From an uncultured Collinsella sp. (GTDB taxonomy: Bacteria; Actinomycetota; Coriobacteriia; Coriobacteriales; Coriobacteriaceae): a stretch of DNA of 13,992 bases. The position numbers were made by a program, and so were the translations under genes. The notes beneath the pieces are model-generated. The model was given only the letters and a program-made list of their open reading frames with translations, ran no database searches and was not told where the DNA came from. Shown piece after piece: positions 1 to 7,514 of the stretch (its first letter is position 1; every line of letters starts with the position of its first letter). Where the stretch lies: the NCBI GenBank assembly GCA_902491415.1, contig CABUHP010000022.1:1-13992 (forward strand). Reading direction: 5' to 3'.

Positions 1-384
1 GAAGCTCTGCTTGACGGCAACGGGCTCGCCACCGAGGGCTTTGCAGACAATCTTGGCGATCTGCACGTCGTAGCCATCGGCATAGGCACCCTGCACGTTG
101 TCGATGGGGATGGTGTATTCACTGGCTTCGGAAACCTGCCAGTTGTACGGGGCGTAGGCCGCCTCCATGCCGATGCGGACCTTATCCTTGCCGATCACGG
201 AATCGGACAGGTCGTCGCGACCGCCGCCCGTCGTGGGCTGAACCACTTTGAGCGTGGACGGACGCTGACAGCCGGCGAGCGCGCCGGCGACGACGGAAGC
301 GCTCGCAGCGAGAGCGCTACCCAAAAAGATGCGACGGCTGCATACCGGCTGGGTCTGCATGCCGCGCTGTTGCCGAGGTTGCAT
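1..384 (-). CDS. ABC transporter substrate-binding lipoprotein, amino-acid type (3' end outside the window)
   Basis: This is the first 128 codons of an extracellular solute-binding protein; the rest lies beyond base 1. I chose the ATG at 382-384 because AGGGAAGG stands 6 bases before it, while the next ATG (358-360) has no ribosome site. The N-terminus has a twin-arginine motif (SRRIFLG, residues 16-22), a hydrophobic Ala-rich stretch and a lipobox ending LAGC, so Cys39 should be lipidated and the protein may leave by the Tat route. After the linker, VRIGMEAAYAPYNW and then GYDVQIAKIV fit the opening of the SBP_bac_3 family, which binds polar amino acids or opines for an ABC importer. No permease or ATPase partner is visible, and the ligand cannot be told from this part. 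Confidence 0.85.
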   Translation of the reverse strand, partial: MQPRQQRGMQTQPVCSRRIFLGSALAASASVVAGALAGCQRPSTLKVVQPTTGGGRDDLSDSVIGKDKVRIGMEAAYAPYNWQVSEASEYTIPIDNVQGAYADGYDVQIAKIVCKALGGEPVAVKQSF

Positions 385-516
385 CTGGTGCCTTCCCTAT
401 TTTGCGTTACTGACAATAAGACAGGATATACGCCCGCAACCAGCAGCGCGGCATGTGCGCGAAAAATTAATAGACACACAGTAGTCGTTTAAGAACGTCC
501 CCAATGACTACCTACC

Positions 517-551
517 AAAAAGCCTCCCTGCCGGATGTGGCAGGGAGGCTT
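517..551 (-). terminator. Rho-independent terminator after the aldose epimerase gene
   Basis: A perfect 13-bp stem pairs 520-532 (AAGCCTCCCTGCC) with 539-551 around a 6-base loop. Read on the minus strand it is followed by a run of five T (521-517). It lies about 45 bases past the epimerase stop and before the binding-protein gene, so it should end the epimerase transcript. Confidence 0.85.
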
Positions 552-562
552 AGCGGACGGGA

Positions 563-593
563 ATGTGACAAAGGGACTGTCCCTTTGTCACAT
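563..593. repeat. 31-bp palindrome, copy 1
   Basis: ATGTGACAAAGGGAC, a central T, then the exact reverse complement: 15-bp perfect arms. It abuts the stop codon (594-596) of the epimerase gene and precedes that gene's terminator. It is one of six family members in the window, all with T at the centre on the + strand. Confidence 0.95.
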
Positions 594-1487
594 CTAGAGC
601 AGCGTTACGCTAAAGCTACGTTTATCGGTAGCGCCGGGAGCCAAGGTAATGGTGTTGACCTTGTGCTCAAAGACGTCGTCCTCGGTGTCCATGGTGGTGT
701 GACCGGTCCAGGGCTCGAGCGCCACAAACGGGGCGTCGTTGGCGGCAGACCACACGCCGATGTACTTAAAGCCCTCAAAGTCGATCTTGACGCCGTGGCC
801 CGACTTGCGGCCGCGCAGCGTGAGCGTGGAGCCCGGGGTATCGGTGAACATGATGGCATCGTTATCGAAGCTACGGTGCGTAATGGGCAGCACGTCAGAG
901 TTATCGGGCGCCTTGTAGCCACCCTCGAACGTCATGAGGCCATCGGGCGTGATGATGGGGGCCTCGTTGGTCCAAGCCTCGGTAAATGCCAGTTCGTAAT
1001 CCTCGAATGCCTCGTCCTCGGCACCGGGAGCCGGTACGTTAAACGCGGGGTGGCCGCCCACCGAGAACGGCAGGTCCACGTCGCCGGTGTTGGTGACGGC
1101 AAAGGTCTGGGTAAGCGTGGCGTCACCAGTCAGGGCATAGGTCATGTTGAGCTTAAAGTGGTAGGGGAAAGCCTTGAGCGACTCGGGCGTATCGGTGATC
1201 TCATACGTTACCGAGGAGCCGTCCTCGGAGACCTCGACCAGCTTGTGATCGACGATGCGCGCGAGGCCGTGGCGCGGCATCTCGCAGGTGCCGGCCGCAG
1301 ACGTCGCCGTGTTGTTGCGCAGTGAGCCCACGATGGGGAACAGGATGGGCGCGTGCTTGCCCCAAAAGGCCGGGTCGCCCTGCCACAGATACTCGTTGCC
1401 GTTGAGGGCAAGGCTCGTGAGCTGGGCTCCCATGGAATCGATGGCCGCGGTGAGGCCGCCGCGCTTGATGGTGGTGACGGTGGACAT
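594..1487 (-). CDS. Aldose 1-epimerase family protein (LacX/GalM type)
   Basis: A 297-residue cytosolic enzyme of the galactose mutarotase-like fold, close in length to the LacX subgroup (about 290-300). Such enzymes interconvert the alpha and beta anomers of hexoses. The FPIVGSLRNN segment (residues 50-59), PRHGLAR with His73, GGHPAFN with His146 and the ALEPW segment with Glu258 match the conserved signatures; a His and the Glu serve as acid and base in the family. I chose the ATG at 1485-1487 because GGAGG lies 7 bases upstream; an in-frame ATG at 1511 has no such site. The stop directly touches a 31-bp palindrome, followed by a strong terminator. No sugar-catabolic partner is next to it, so the substrate is open; it could act on another sugar or sugar phosphate. 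Confidence 0.9.
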   Translation of the reverse strand: MSTVTTIKRGGLTAAIDSMGAQLTSLALNGNEYLWQGDPAFWGKHAPILFPIVGSLRNNTATSAAGTCEMPRHGLARIVDHKLVEVSEDGSSVTYEITDTPESLKAFPYHFKLNMTYALTGDATLTQTFAVTNTGDVDLPFSVGGHPAFNVPAPGAEDEAFEDYELAFTEAWTNEAPIITPDGLMTFEGGYKAPDNSDVLPITHRSFDNDAIMFTDTPGSTLTLRGRKSGHGVKIDFEGFKYIGVWSAANDAPFVALEPWTGHTTMDTEDDVFEHKVNTITLAPGATDKRSFSVTLL

Positions 1488-1566
1488 GCTACTTCCTCCA
1501 AAAGTAAACAACAGTGTTGAGGGCTATTGTGCCACTCTTGGCGGCACGGAGAGGCGGCAGGCGCAG

Positions 1567-2424
1567 TTATTGAGCGATTGCGTAAAGGTCGAACCCGCCC
1601 TGCGGTGTGCTGTCGACCGTATCGGGCGCCTGTGAGTTAAAGCTCACGGGGACCATGCGCTTTGAGGCGCGGAAGCGCGTGCCATCGGTGGCGACGGGCG
1701 GCTCGTCGACCGTGAGCTCGTAGTCGCCGGGCTTGAGTTCGATGCCGTCGCCAGCGGAGTTGACATATTGATACTCGTCAATCGCCTGCCCCCTGAGCGT
1801 GCGGCCCACGATGTGGATGAGCATCTGACTATCGCCGCGGGCGGTGTCCCATGTCGCACCGTCCTTGACCTCGACCGACACATGCACCGAGCGCGTGCGG
1901 CTGAGCGATTGCTCGACAGACATCTCGACCTTGGCGGCATCTTTGCGCTGTTGCTCCACATGGCTCCAGACATTTCCGATCGCCGAGCAAGCGATGACGC
2001 CGGCCATGAAGGCGATGAGGATGGGACCGAGCGGAGAGCGGCGGCCCACGTCTTCCTCGCGAGCCAGGTCGGGGCGATGCGTGGGCGCAGGCGCCTGAGC
2101 ACCATGCGCGGGCACGTCGAGTATGCTGAAGGATGCCGTGCTGCCGGGGTCGATGTTATGGCGCGGCTGCGGGGTCTTGGCCGGCGAGATGGACATGTCC
2201 GCCGGCTCGCCGAGTGTGGCCGTGGCATCGGCCTTAGCCTCATCGGCCTCGGCTTGGGCCCAAGCCTGCTCAAAGGTCAGGGGCTCGGCGGCATCAGGCT
2301 CGACAGCGGCATCGTTGCCGGTCTCGTCCTCATCGCTCGACACGTCACGCGACGCGGGCTCGTCCCACCCCTCGTCCGGAGCCTCGCCCTCGCTATACCA
2401 CCATTCAAAGTTATCGATATCCAT
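1567..2424 (-). CDS. Hypothetical single-pass membrane protein with acidic N-terminal region
   Basis: I do not recognise a family for this 285-residue protein. Residues 1-110 are acidic and rich in Ala, Pro and Glu, so probably disordered and cytoplasmic. A single hydrophobic helix (about 121-143, beginning PLGPILIAFMAGV) follows a basic stretch (GRR), suggesting the N-terminus stays inside. Residues 144-285 would be outside: a short charged helix, then a beta-rich part containing LKPGDYELTVDEPP (230-243), a pattern seen in carbohydrate-binding-like or Ig-like beta folds. AAGGGG lies 8 bases before the ATG. It sits downstream of the MerR gene on the same strand, separated by a 98-base repeat element. 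A surface or stress-sensing role is possible but there is no direct evidence. Confidence 0.75.
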   Translation of the reverse strand: MDIDNFEWWYSEGEAPDEGWDEPASRDVSSDEDETGNDAAVEPDAAEPLTFEQAWAQAEADEAKADATATLGEPADMSISPAKTPQPRHNIDPGSTASFSILDVPAHGAQAPAPTHRPDLAREEDVGRRSPLGPILIAFMAGVIACSAIGNVWSHVEQQRKDAAKVEMSVEQSLSRTRSVHVSVEVKDGATWDTARGDSQMLIHIVGRTLRGQAIDEYQYVNSAGDGIELKPGDYELTVDEPPVATDGTRFRASKRMVPVSFNSQAPDTVDSTPQGGFDLYAIAQ

Positions 2425-2510
2425 ACGGGGCGCCCCTTAGGCCTCGCAAATAAACACTCGCTAGTCTTATACCCCCAGACGGCACCGAAGCTCACCCGCG
2501 CCGGACACGA

Positions 2511-2608
2511 AAACCGTCACAACATTCGACGTTTTTCCTCGTTTTCGAGATTTTCATCGAATGTTGTGATGGTTTGGATGCGACAAAGGGACTGTCCCTT
2601 TGTCACAT
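2511..2608. repeat. 98-base composite intergenic element, copy 1 (long hairpin plus 31-bp palindrome)
   Basis: Two structures stand in tandem. A long hairpin has 19-base arms (2511-2529 and 2557-2575, one mismatch) beginning AAACCGTCACAACATTCG, with a small inner hairpin CTCG-TTTT-CGAG (2538-2549). The 31-bp palindrome follows at 2578-2608, here ATGCGAC with one mismatch at 2581. The element matches 7417-7514 base for base in length with five differences. Read on the minus strand it follows the MerR gene and the hairpin ends in TTTTCG, so it may act as a terminator. Confidence 0.9.
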
Positions 2609-3472
2609 CTGGAGGGTAACGGGGATTTGGATGCAGCAAAAGTCCTCTTGGTGGGACTCGTCGTAGCTCGTGGTATCGAGGTAGCAAAAGTCGAAAGCGT
2701 TGCCAACGGGCTGGAGCGCGTGCTCGTCCATGCAGGCAACGATGGCGCGGATGCCCTCGGGCTCGTACGGCATACCCCAGCGGCTCATGCACAGGTATGC
2801 GCCCTCGGGCAGCACTTCGATGCCGATCTCTGCCAGCTCGGCGGGATCGCTCGGCAGCAGTTCCTCGACACCGCGCGGCAGCACGGCAAAGGAACCGGCA
2901 CCGGCGATGGGGTCGTCGGAATGCAGCGCCTCACGACGCAGCATGGCACCCCAGCCGCGCATAGGGCGCGTGCCCGTCAACGCACGCATGCGCAGGATGG
3001 CCCGCATGAGCGTGGGGTGAAGCATCGAGCGGCCGCGCTCGATATCGCCTGGAAACTCCTCAAAGACCACGAAGCGGCGCTCGAACTGCTTGAGCTCCGG
3101 CTTGCCCTCGCGCTCGCGCCAGTAAACTGCCTCGTCGTAAAAGCTCAGACGCTCCTGCACGCTCGCACGCTCGGCTTTGAGCCCGGCAATCTGCTCGTCG
3201 AGCGCCTGCACCCGCGAGCGCAGGTGGTCGGTCATCTCGCTAATGTCGAACGTCGAGGCTAGGCGGTCGATCTCATCGAGTTCGAGCCCTAGGTCGCGCA
3301 GCATGCAGATCAGACGCATGAGCGGGATCTGCGTGGGCGAATAGAAACGGTAGCCTTTTTCGTTAACCACGGCGGGCTTAAACAGGCCGATCTTGTCGTA
3401 GTAGATGAGCGTTTGGCGCGAAACGTTAAACAAACTCGCCATCTCGCTAATCGCATACATGCCCGTCTGCAT
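2603..3472 (-). CDS. MerR-family transcriptional regulator with GyrI-like effector domain
   Basis: A 289-residue cytosolic DNA-binding regulator. Residues 6-75 form the winged helix-turn-helix of MerR proteins (YAISEMASLFNVSRQTLIYYDKIGL, then GYRFYSPTQIPLMRLI). About 82-118 is the dimer coiled coil (LRSRVQALDEQIAGL...). Residues about 130-289 look like a BmrR/GyrI-type ligand-binding domain with GAYLCMSRWG near 224-233, so the signal is probably a small organic molecule. I chose the ATG at 3470-3472 for the GGGAGG 4 bases before it; a longer reading to 3535 lacks this. The last codon and stop (ATG TGA) are part of a 31-bp palindrome. The gene lies just past ubiX on the same strand and is the best local candidate to control the decarboxylase module through the dyads at 7357 and 8499; that link is inferred. 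Confidence 0.9.
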   Translation of the reverse strand: MQTGMYAISEMASLFNVSRQTLIYYDKIGLFKPAVVNEKGYRFYSPTQIPLMRLICMLRDLGLELDEIDRLASTFDISEMTDHLRSRVQALDEQIAGLKAERASVQERLSFYDEAVYWREREGKPELKQFERRFVVFEEFPGDIERGRSMLHPTLMRAILRMRALTGTRPMRGWGAMLRREALHSDDPIAGAGSFAVLPRGVEELLPSDPAELAEIGIEVLPEGAYLCMSRWGMPYEPEGIRAIVACMDEHALQPVGNAFDFCYLDTTSYDESHQEDFCCIQIPVTLQM

Positions 3473-3504
3473 AGGTCCTCCCGACACATCCTTTTTGCGC
3501 ACAA

Positions 3505-3532
3505 AGCCCGCCGCCCACAGGGGCAGCGGGCT
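3505..3532 (-). terminator. Hairpin between ubiX and the MerR gene, possible weak terminator
   Basis: AGCCCGC (3505-3511) pairs with GCGGGCT (3526-3532); four further G-C pairs continue the stem beyond one wobble position (3512/3525) to a 4-base loop. On the minus strand only TTTG follows, so the T-run is poor. It may reduce read-through from the ubiD-ubiX operon into the MerR gene. Confidence 0.45.
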
Positions 3533-3564
3533 CAAACACTACTCGTATCCTACCCTAAAGATGC

Positions 3565-4143
3565 CTATGACCAGCGCTTATAGTTTTCGCACGACACGCC
3601 AACAGCTTCGAGCGCCTTGGCGGCGATGTGATGCACTGCATCGTCGAGCGTGGCGGGGCCGTTGTAAAACGTGAGCATGGGCGGCATGAGCATGACGCCC
3701 GGCACGCGCGCCAGGCGCGCCATGTTGTCGACATGGATCGCACTGAAGGGCGTCTCGCGCACCATGAGCACCAGGCGGCGCTGCTCTTTCATCTGCACGT
3801 CGGCCGCACGCAGCAACAGGTTTTCGCTGTAGCCGCTCGCAATGCCGGCGAGCGTCTTCATGGAGCAGGGCGCCACAATCATGCCGGCGACCGGATAGGT
3901 GCCACTTGCGATGGCAGCGCCGATGTTCTTGTTGTCGTAGACCACATCGGCATGCGCGGCAAACTCGTCGAGCGTCATGCCGAGCTCCTGCTCGATGGTG
4001 ATCTCTCCCCCGCGCGTGACGACAAGCGCCGACTCGGCACCGGCCTGGCGCAGGCACTTGAGACACTCGAGGCCCAGCGCAGCGCCGCTGGCACCAGAAA
4101 CGCCAACGACAATGCGACGGGAACGGACAGAAGACTCAGGCAT
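3565..4143 (-). CDS. ubiX: UbiX-family flavin prenyltransferase
   Basis: A 192-residue flavoenzyme, the usual length for UbiX. The family joins a dimethylallyl group from dimethylallyl phosphate to reduced FMN, forming the fourth ring of prenyl-FMN, the cofactor of UbiD decarboxylases. Visible signatures are VSGASGA (15-21) at the phosphate and flavin site, APCSMKTLAGIASG (91-104), RETPFSAIH (129-137) and MPPMLTFYN (153-161), all in family order. AAGGAG lies 5 bases before the ATG at 4141-4143. It starts 33 bases past ubiD and is clearly in its operon. Paralogues paired with hydroxyarylic acid decarboxylases are also called BsdB, VdcB or LpdB; the neighbouring gene makes that use more likely here than ubiquinone synthesis. 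Confidence 0.93.
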   Translation of the reverse strand: MPESSVRSRRIVVGVSGASGAALGLECLKCLRQAGAESALVVTRGGEITIEQELGMTLDEFAAHADVVYDNKNIGAAIASGTYPVAGMIVAPCSMKTLAGIASGYSENLLLRAADVQMKEQRRLVLMVRETPFSAIHVDNMARLARVPGVMLMPPMLTFYNGPATLDDAVHHIAAKALEAVGVSCENYKRWS

Positions 4144-4176
4144 GACAACTCCTTAGCTATTTGATAGGGCTACTTA

Positions 4177-5664
4177 CTAGAAGGCGAGCTCGGCGGCCCA
4201 CTTCTCTTCATCGATCTCCATGAACTGCGAGCGGATGAAGTTCTTCTTGAGGTTGAACGGAACCGTGCAGTCGAAGATGGCCTTGCAGGCGATGCCGTGC
4301 TCGCGAATCGAAGGATCGAACGCGGGGTCGTTGGACGGATCGAGCACGTGGCAGTGGCAACCGGGGATGGTGATGAGGTCCACGTCGGCCTGGAAGCGCG
4401 TGGTCATGGCCCACATCACGTCGCTCATATCGAAGATATCGACATCCTCGTCAACAAGGATGACGTGCTTGAGCTCGGAGAACGCCGAGAAGGCAAGCAT
4501 GGCGGCGTTGCGCTGACGGCCCTCGTCATTTTTGCTCGACTTCTTGAACTGCATGATGGCAACGAACTTGCCGCCGCCGCAGGGAGCGGCGTGGACGTTG
4601 AGCAGGCGGCCCGGGATGGCGGTCTCGACCATCTTGTAGATGGAAGCCTCGGTGGGGATGCCGGCCATGGACACGTGCTCGTGCGAAGGGCCGATGCAGC
4701 TCTCCATGATGGGGTTGACACGCGTGGTGACGGCGGTGATCTTGATCACCGGGCAGACCTTGGCGCCGCCGGTGTAACCGGGGAACTCGGGCATGGCGTA
4801 GCCGTGGCCGTTGACGTCCTCATTGATAGTCTCGTCGTGCATGAGGTAGCCCTCGAGCACGTACTCGGCATTGGCAATGCACTTCTGCGGAACGGTGACG
4901 CAGTCGGCAAGCTCGACGGCGTGGCCGCGCAGGGCACCGGCGATCTGCAGCTCGTTGAAGCCGAGCGGCGTGGTGGGAGCCTCGAAGCCGCAGCACATGT
5001 ACACGGCGGGGTCCAGACCGATGGAGATGGAGATGGGCATGTCCTCGCCGCGCTGGCAGTACTCGTCAAAGAACGCGCCCAGGTGACGGCTGCCCGGGGT
5101 GATCCACATGGCGAGCTTGTCCTTGTCGACGCAGGAGAAGCGGTGGATGGTCACGTCGGACTGGGTGCCATCGGGGCTCGTGCCGTAGGCGAGGCCCATG
5201 GTGATGTAGGGGCCACCGTCGACGGGCGTGTTGGTGGGAGCGGGAACGATCTTGCGCAGGTCGAAGCCCTCGTCGGTCGCCTTGTACACGACCTCCTGGC
5301 AGTCGACGTGCTTGCCCTCGGCGATCTGCTCAGGGGCGATCAGGTTCTCGAAGCGCTTGCCGATCTCGAGGCCCAGATGCTCCTCGTCCAGATCGAGCAG
5401 GGCGGCAACGCGCTTGCGGCTGGCAAGCATGCCGATGCAGACCTTGGCGTCGTCAAAGCCCTTAACGTTGTTGAAGACCATCGCCGGGCCCTCTTTGGTC
5501 GGACGCATGACGGTGCCGCCGGCACCGACGTGACGGTAGACGCCCGAGACCTCGGCATCGGGATCGACCTGGGTGTCGGTCTCGAGCAGCTGGCCCGGCA
5601 TCTCGCGCAAAAAGTCGAGTGCAGAACGCAGGTCGTGGATCTGGGAAGCATCGGTAGTGGACAT
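4177..5664 (-). CDS. UbiD-family prenyl-FMN decarboxylase, LpdC-like (probable gallate or related hydroxybenzoate decarboxylase)
   Basis: A 495-residue cytosolic enzyme of the UbiD family, which removes CO2 reversibly from aromatic or unsaturated acids using prenyl-FMN. DVTIHRF places Arg175 where UbiD enzymes have the active-site Arg, and NAEYVLEGY (265-273) carries acidic residues (Glu267, Glu271) that plausibly complete the Glu-Arg-Glu network. SGVYRHVGAGGTVMRP (40-55), GPAMVFNNVKGF (59-70), APTNTP (142-147), HVSMAGIPTEASI (330-342) and VILVDEDVDIFD (401-412) resemble, as I recall it, Lactiplantibacillus plantarum gallate decarboxylase LpdC nearly throughout; no alignment was run. LpdC turns gallate and protocatechuate into pyrogallol and catechol. 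Other UbiD members use 4-hydroxybenzoate or vanillate, so the substrate is inferred. AAGGAG precedes the ATG (5662-5664) by 6 bases. It lies between the carrier gene and ubiX. Confidence 0.92.
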   Translation of the reverse strand: MSTTDASQIHDLRSALDFLREMPGQLLETDTQVDPDAEVSGVYRHVGAGGTVMRPTKEGPAMVFNNVKGFDDAKVCIGMLASRKRVAALLDLDEEHLGLEIGKRFENLIAPEQIAEGKHVDCQEVVYKATDEGFDLRKIVPAPTNTPVDGGPYITMGLAYGTSPDGTQSDVTIHRFSCVDKDKLAMWITPGSRHLGAFFDEYCQRGEDMPISISIGLDPAVYMCCGFEAPTTPLGFNELQIAGALRGHAVELADCVTVPQKCIANAEYVLEGYLMHDETINEDVNGHGYAMPEFPGYTGGAKVCPVIKITAVTTRVNPIMESCIGPSHEHVSMAGIPTEASIYKMVETAIPGRLLNVHAAPCGGGKFVAIMQFKKSSKNDEGRQRNAAMLAFSAFSELKHVILVDEDVDIFDMSDVMWAMTTRFQADVDLITIPGCHCHVLDPSNDPAFDPSIREHGIACKAIFDCTVPFNLKKNFIRSQFMEIDEEKWAAELAF

Positions 5665-5686
5665 GGCATGCTCCTTTCGGGAGAGT

Positions 5687-5711
5687 GCCCGACGGCGGTG
5701 TGCCGCCGGGC
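5687..5711 (-). other. Hairpin in the transporter-ubiD intergenic leader
   Basis: GCCCGACGGC (5687-5696) pairs with GCCGCCGGGC (5702-5711) with one mismatch and a 5-base loop. It ends about 22 bases before the ubiD start and has no T-run, so it is more likely an mRNA processing or stability element, protecting the ubiD-ubiX message, than a terminator. A smaller hairpin GGCTG-CTTA-CAGCC lies at about 5777-5790, just past the transporter stop. Confidence 0.5.
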
Positions 5712-5806
5712 GGGGTAACGTAATGGGGCCACGGCGCTCACAAATGGAGCGCTCGACCGCTCGAAGTTCAAGTGCTTGGCTGCTTACAGCCGGAACGCCC
5801 GACCGC

Positions 5807-7264
5807 TTACATCAGGCCAAAGAGGTGGAACCAGGCGGCCTCGACCAGCACGACGACAAAGACGACCGCGGTGAGGGGGATGCCCATGCGCATGGCCTCT
5901 TTGGAGGTGTAGCCGCCGGCGTCCTTGCCTTCGCCGATAAGGATCTGCAGGTTATGGAACGGCAGGATGTAGTGGATGTTGATGGACGTGAAGACGATGA
6001 GCGCCACGGCGAGCGGGCTCACGCTGGAGCCGGCGGCAAAGCTGATGAACGCCGGCACGCACACGCCGAGCACGGCCATGACCGAGCCCATGAACATGTG
6101 GATGATCATGGAAAGCGCGGCGACGAGCAGGGCGAACAGGAAGATGTTCTCGGGCACGGAGCTGGGGAGCACGACGTCGGCGATCCAGGCGTTCATGCCG
6201 GTGGCACCGCCCACGGAGCCCACGGCCATGGCGGCCGTCAGGAACATGAGGGACTTGATATCGACAGCGTTCCAGCTGGCGGGGGTGAGGACTTCGCCAA
6301 TGATGGGCATGGCGAGAGCGACACCAATGGCCAGGGTGACCCAGCCGATGTAATCGCCCGAAACGGTGAGCCACAGCGCGATGGCGATGACAAGCCACAC
6401 GATGGTGCGGATCTCTTTGACGGAGAGCTTGCCGAGCGCGGCCTGCTTGGCCACGATCTGCTCGCGATCGTAGACGAGCTCCTTGCTGGGCTTAAAGAGG
6501 AAGAGGCCCAAGAACAGGGTGCACAGCAGCGCGACCAGCATAGGCACGCTCATGTACAGGAACCAGTCGACGAAGGACGGGCTCATGCCGCCGGCCTCGG
6601 CACTGTACTGTGCAACGAGGGGGTTGAGCGTGGAGTCGCCCGTCAGGAAGAACATGGAGCCCGGGGCGGCAGCGGCAAACACGAGGAAGCCGAGCTTGCC
6701 CTTGTCGTCGTCACCGTAGCCGGCGGACTCGGCGATGACCGAGACGACGGCGAGGATGAGGAAGGCGCGGGGGAACGGATGCGGGATCAGCAGCGACAGC
6801 ACAAAGGTGAGCGCGAAAATCGAGATGATGAGCGACTTGGCGTCGCGCACGAACTTGAGCATGAACGCGTAGGCGATACGCTCGCCCAGGCCCGACTCCT
6901 TGACCGCGCTGGCGATGAGGTAGGCGCCGATGACGAGCCACATGGTGGCCTTGGTCCACGAGCTAAACGTAGAGGCGACCGTCGCCGAAATGCTCGCGGC
7001 GCCCGTGTCGTCCACGCACACCTTGAACAGGACGAGCAGCGCGCAGTAGAGCAGGCCCACAAAGCCCGGCTGTGCCACGCCACATGCCCAGAACACCACC
7101 GTGGCGAGCGTCAGTGCCAGACAGGTCTGACCGCCGACCGTGAGCTCGACCGTCGAGCTCAGCTCCGCCAAAGGAAGAAACTTCACCAGCAAAAAGACAA
7201 CGATACCCAGCACAAAGCCAATTTCGCGCTTGGTGATCTTAAACGCCTTCTTTTCCGCTTCCAT
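5807..7264 (-). CDS. DASS/SLC13-type anion symporter, probable aromatic acid importer
   Basis: A 485-residue inner-membrane carrier with about 12 or more hydrophobic helices. Two pseudo-repeats are visible: a first half with PHPFPRAFLILAVVSVI and GSMFFLTGDSTLNPL (near 225-240), and a second with FLTAAMAVGSVGGATGMNAW and INIHYILPFHN near 430-440. The Asn/Thr-rich hairpin positions fit the divalent anion:sodium symporters (CitT/SLC13), whose usual substrates are di- and tricarboxylates or sulfate. The gene leads an operon with ubiD and ubiX (142 bases, then 33), so import of the aromatic carboxylate is the natural inference; exchange for the product cannot be excluded. Upstream of the ATG (7262-7264) is AAAGGTGGGGAG. 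A 25-bp promoter-like element shared with the fusion gene lies about 93 bases upstream. Confidence 0.87.
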   Translation of the reverse strand: MEAEKKAFKITKREIGFVLGIVVFLLVKFLPLAELSSTVELTVGGQTCLALTLATVVFWACGVAQPGFVGLLYCALLVLFKVCVDDTGAASISATVASTFSSWTKATMWLVIGAYLIASAVKESGLGERIAYAFMLKFVRDAKSLIISIFALTFVLSLLIPHPFPRAFLILAVVSVIAESAGYGDDDKGKLGFLVFAAAAPGSMFFLTGDSTLNPLVAQYSAEAGGMSPSFVDWFLYMSVPMLVALLCTLFLGLFLFKPSKELVYDREQIVAKQAALGKLSVKEIRTIVWLVIAIALWLTVSGDYIGWVTLAIGVALAMPIIGEVLTPASWNAVDIKSLMFLTAAMAVGSVGGATGMNAWIADVVLPSSVPENIFLFALLVAALSMIIHMFMGSVMAVLGVCVPAFISFAAGSSVSPLAVALIVFTSINIHYILPFHNLQILIGEGKDAGGYTSKEAMRMGIPLTAVVFVVVLVEAAWFHLFGLM

Positions 7265-7348
7265 CTCCCCACCTTTCTTGTTGGGGGCGCTCCGGATTCG
7301 CAGCCACGTTGCCGCTTAAAATGGGGCGCCCGTTATCGGACACCCCTT

Positions 7349-7381
7349 ACGTTGCGCTGTGTTGCGGCAATACAGTCAAGC
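7349..7381 (-). promoter_or_regulatory. Dyad-containing promoter candidate for the transporter-ubiD-ubiX operon
   Basis: The 19-bp dyad CTGTGTTGCGGCAATACAG (7357-7375, + strand, one mismatch between arms) overlaps a minus-strand -35 candidate TTGACT (7379-7374). A weak -10 CAACGT (7354-7349) lies 19 bases further on. A dyad inside a 19-bp spacer is the geometry of MerR-activated promoters. The 25 bases 7357-7381 match 8499-8523 at 21 positions. Confidence 0.5.
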
Positions 7382-7416
7382 GGATTTTTTTGGATGAGAA
7401 GCGATTCCCTAGACAA

Positions 7417-7514
7417 AAACCGTCACAACATTCGACGCTTTTCCTCGTTTTCGAGATTTTCGCCGAATGTTGTGACGGTTTGGATGTGACAAAGGGACTG
7501 TCCCTTTGTCACAT
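7417..7514. repeat. 98-base composite intergenic element, copy 2
   Basis: This has the same architecture as the copy at 2511-2608, with 93 of 98 bases identical. The long hairpin has perfect 18-base arms (7417-7434 and 7464-7481) and an inner CTCG-TTTT-CGAG hairpin (7444-7455); the 31-bp palindrome at 7484-7514 is perfect. On the minus strand it overlaps the end of the fusion gene and the long hairpin is followed by TTTTTG, so it could terminate that transcript before the transporter operon. Confidence 0.93.

Noticed and set aside
504..2619. Several + strand frames opposite the epimerase and membrane protein genes
   Set aside because: Low-complexity antisense shadows of recognised or better supported minus-strand genes.
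7265..7348. A riboswitch in the transporter leader
   Set aside because: The leader has no recognisable aptamer pattern beyond the repeat hairpins; I could not support any class.
4297..7489. Two very long open frames on the + strand (4297-5718 and 5573-7489)
   Set aside because: They lie antisense to clearly identified ubiD and transporter genes, their translations are runs of Asp, Gly, His, Arg and Glu without domain motifs, and they have no ribosome site. High GC keeps antisense frames open.
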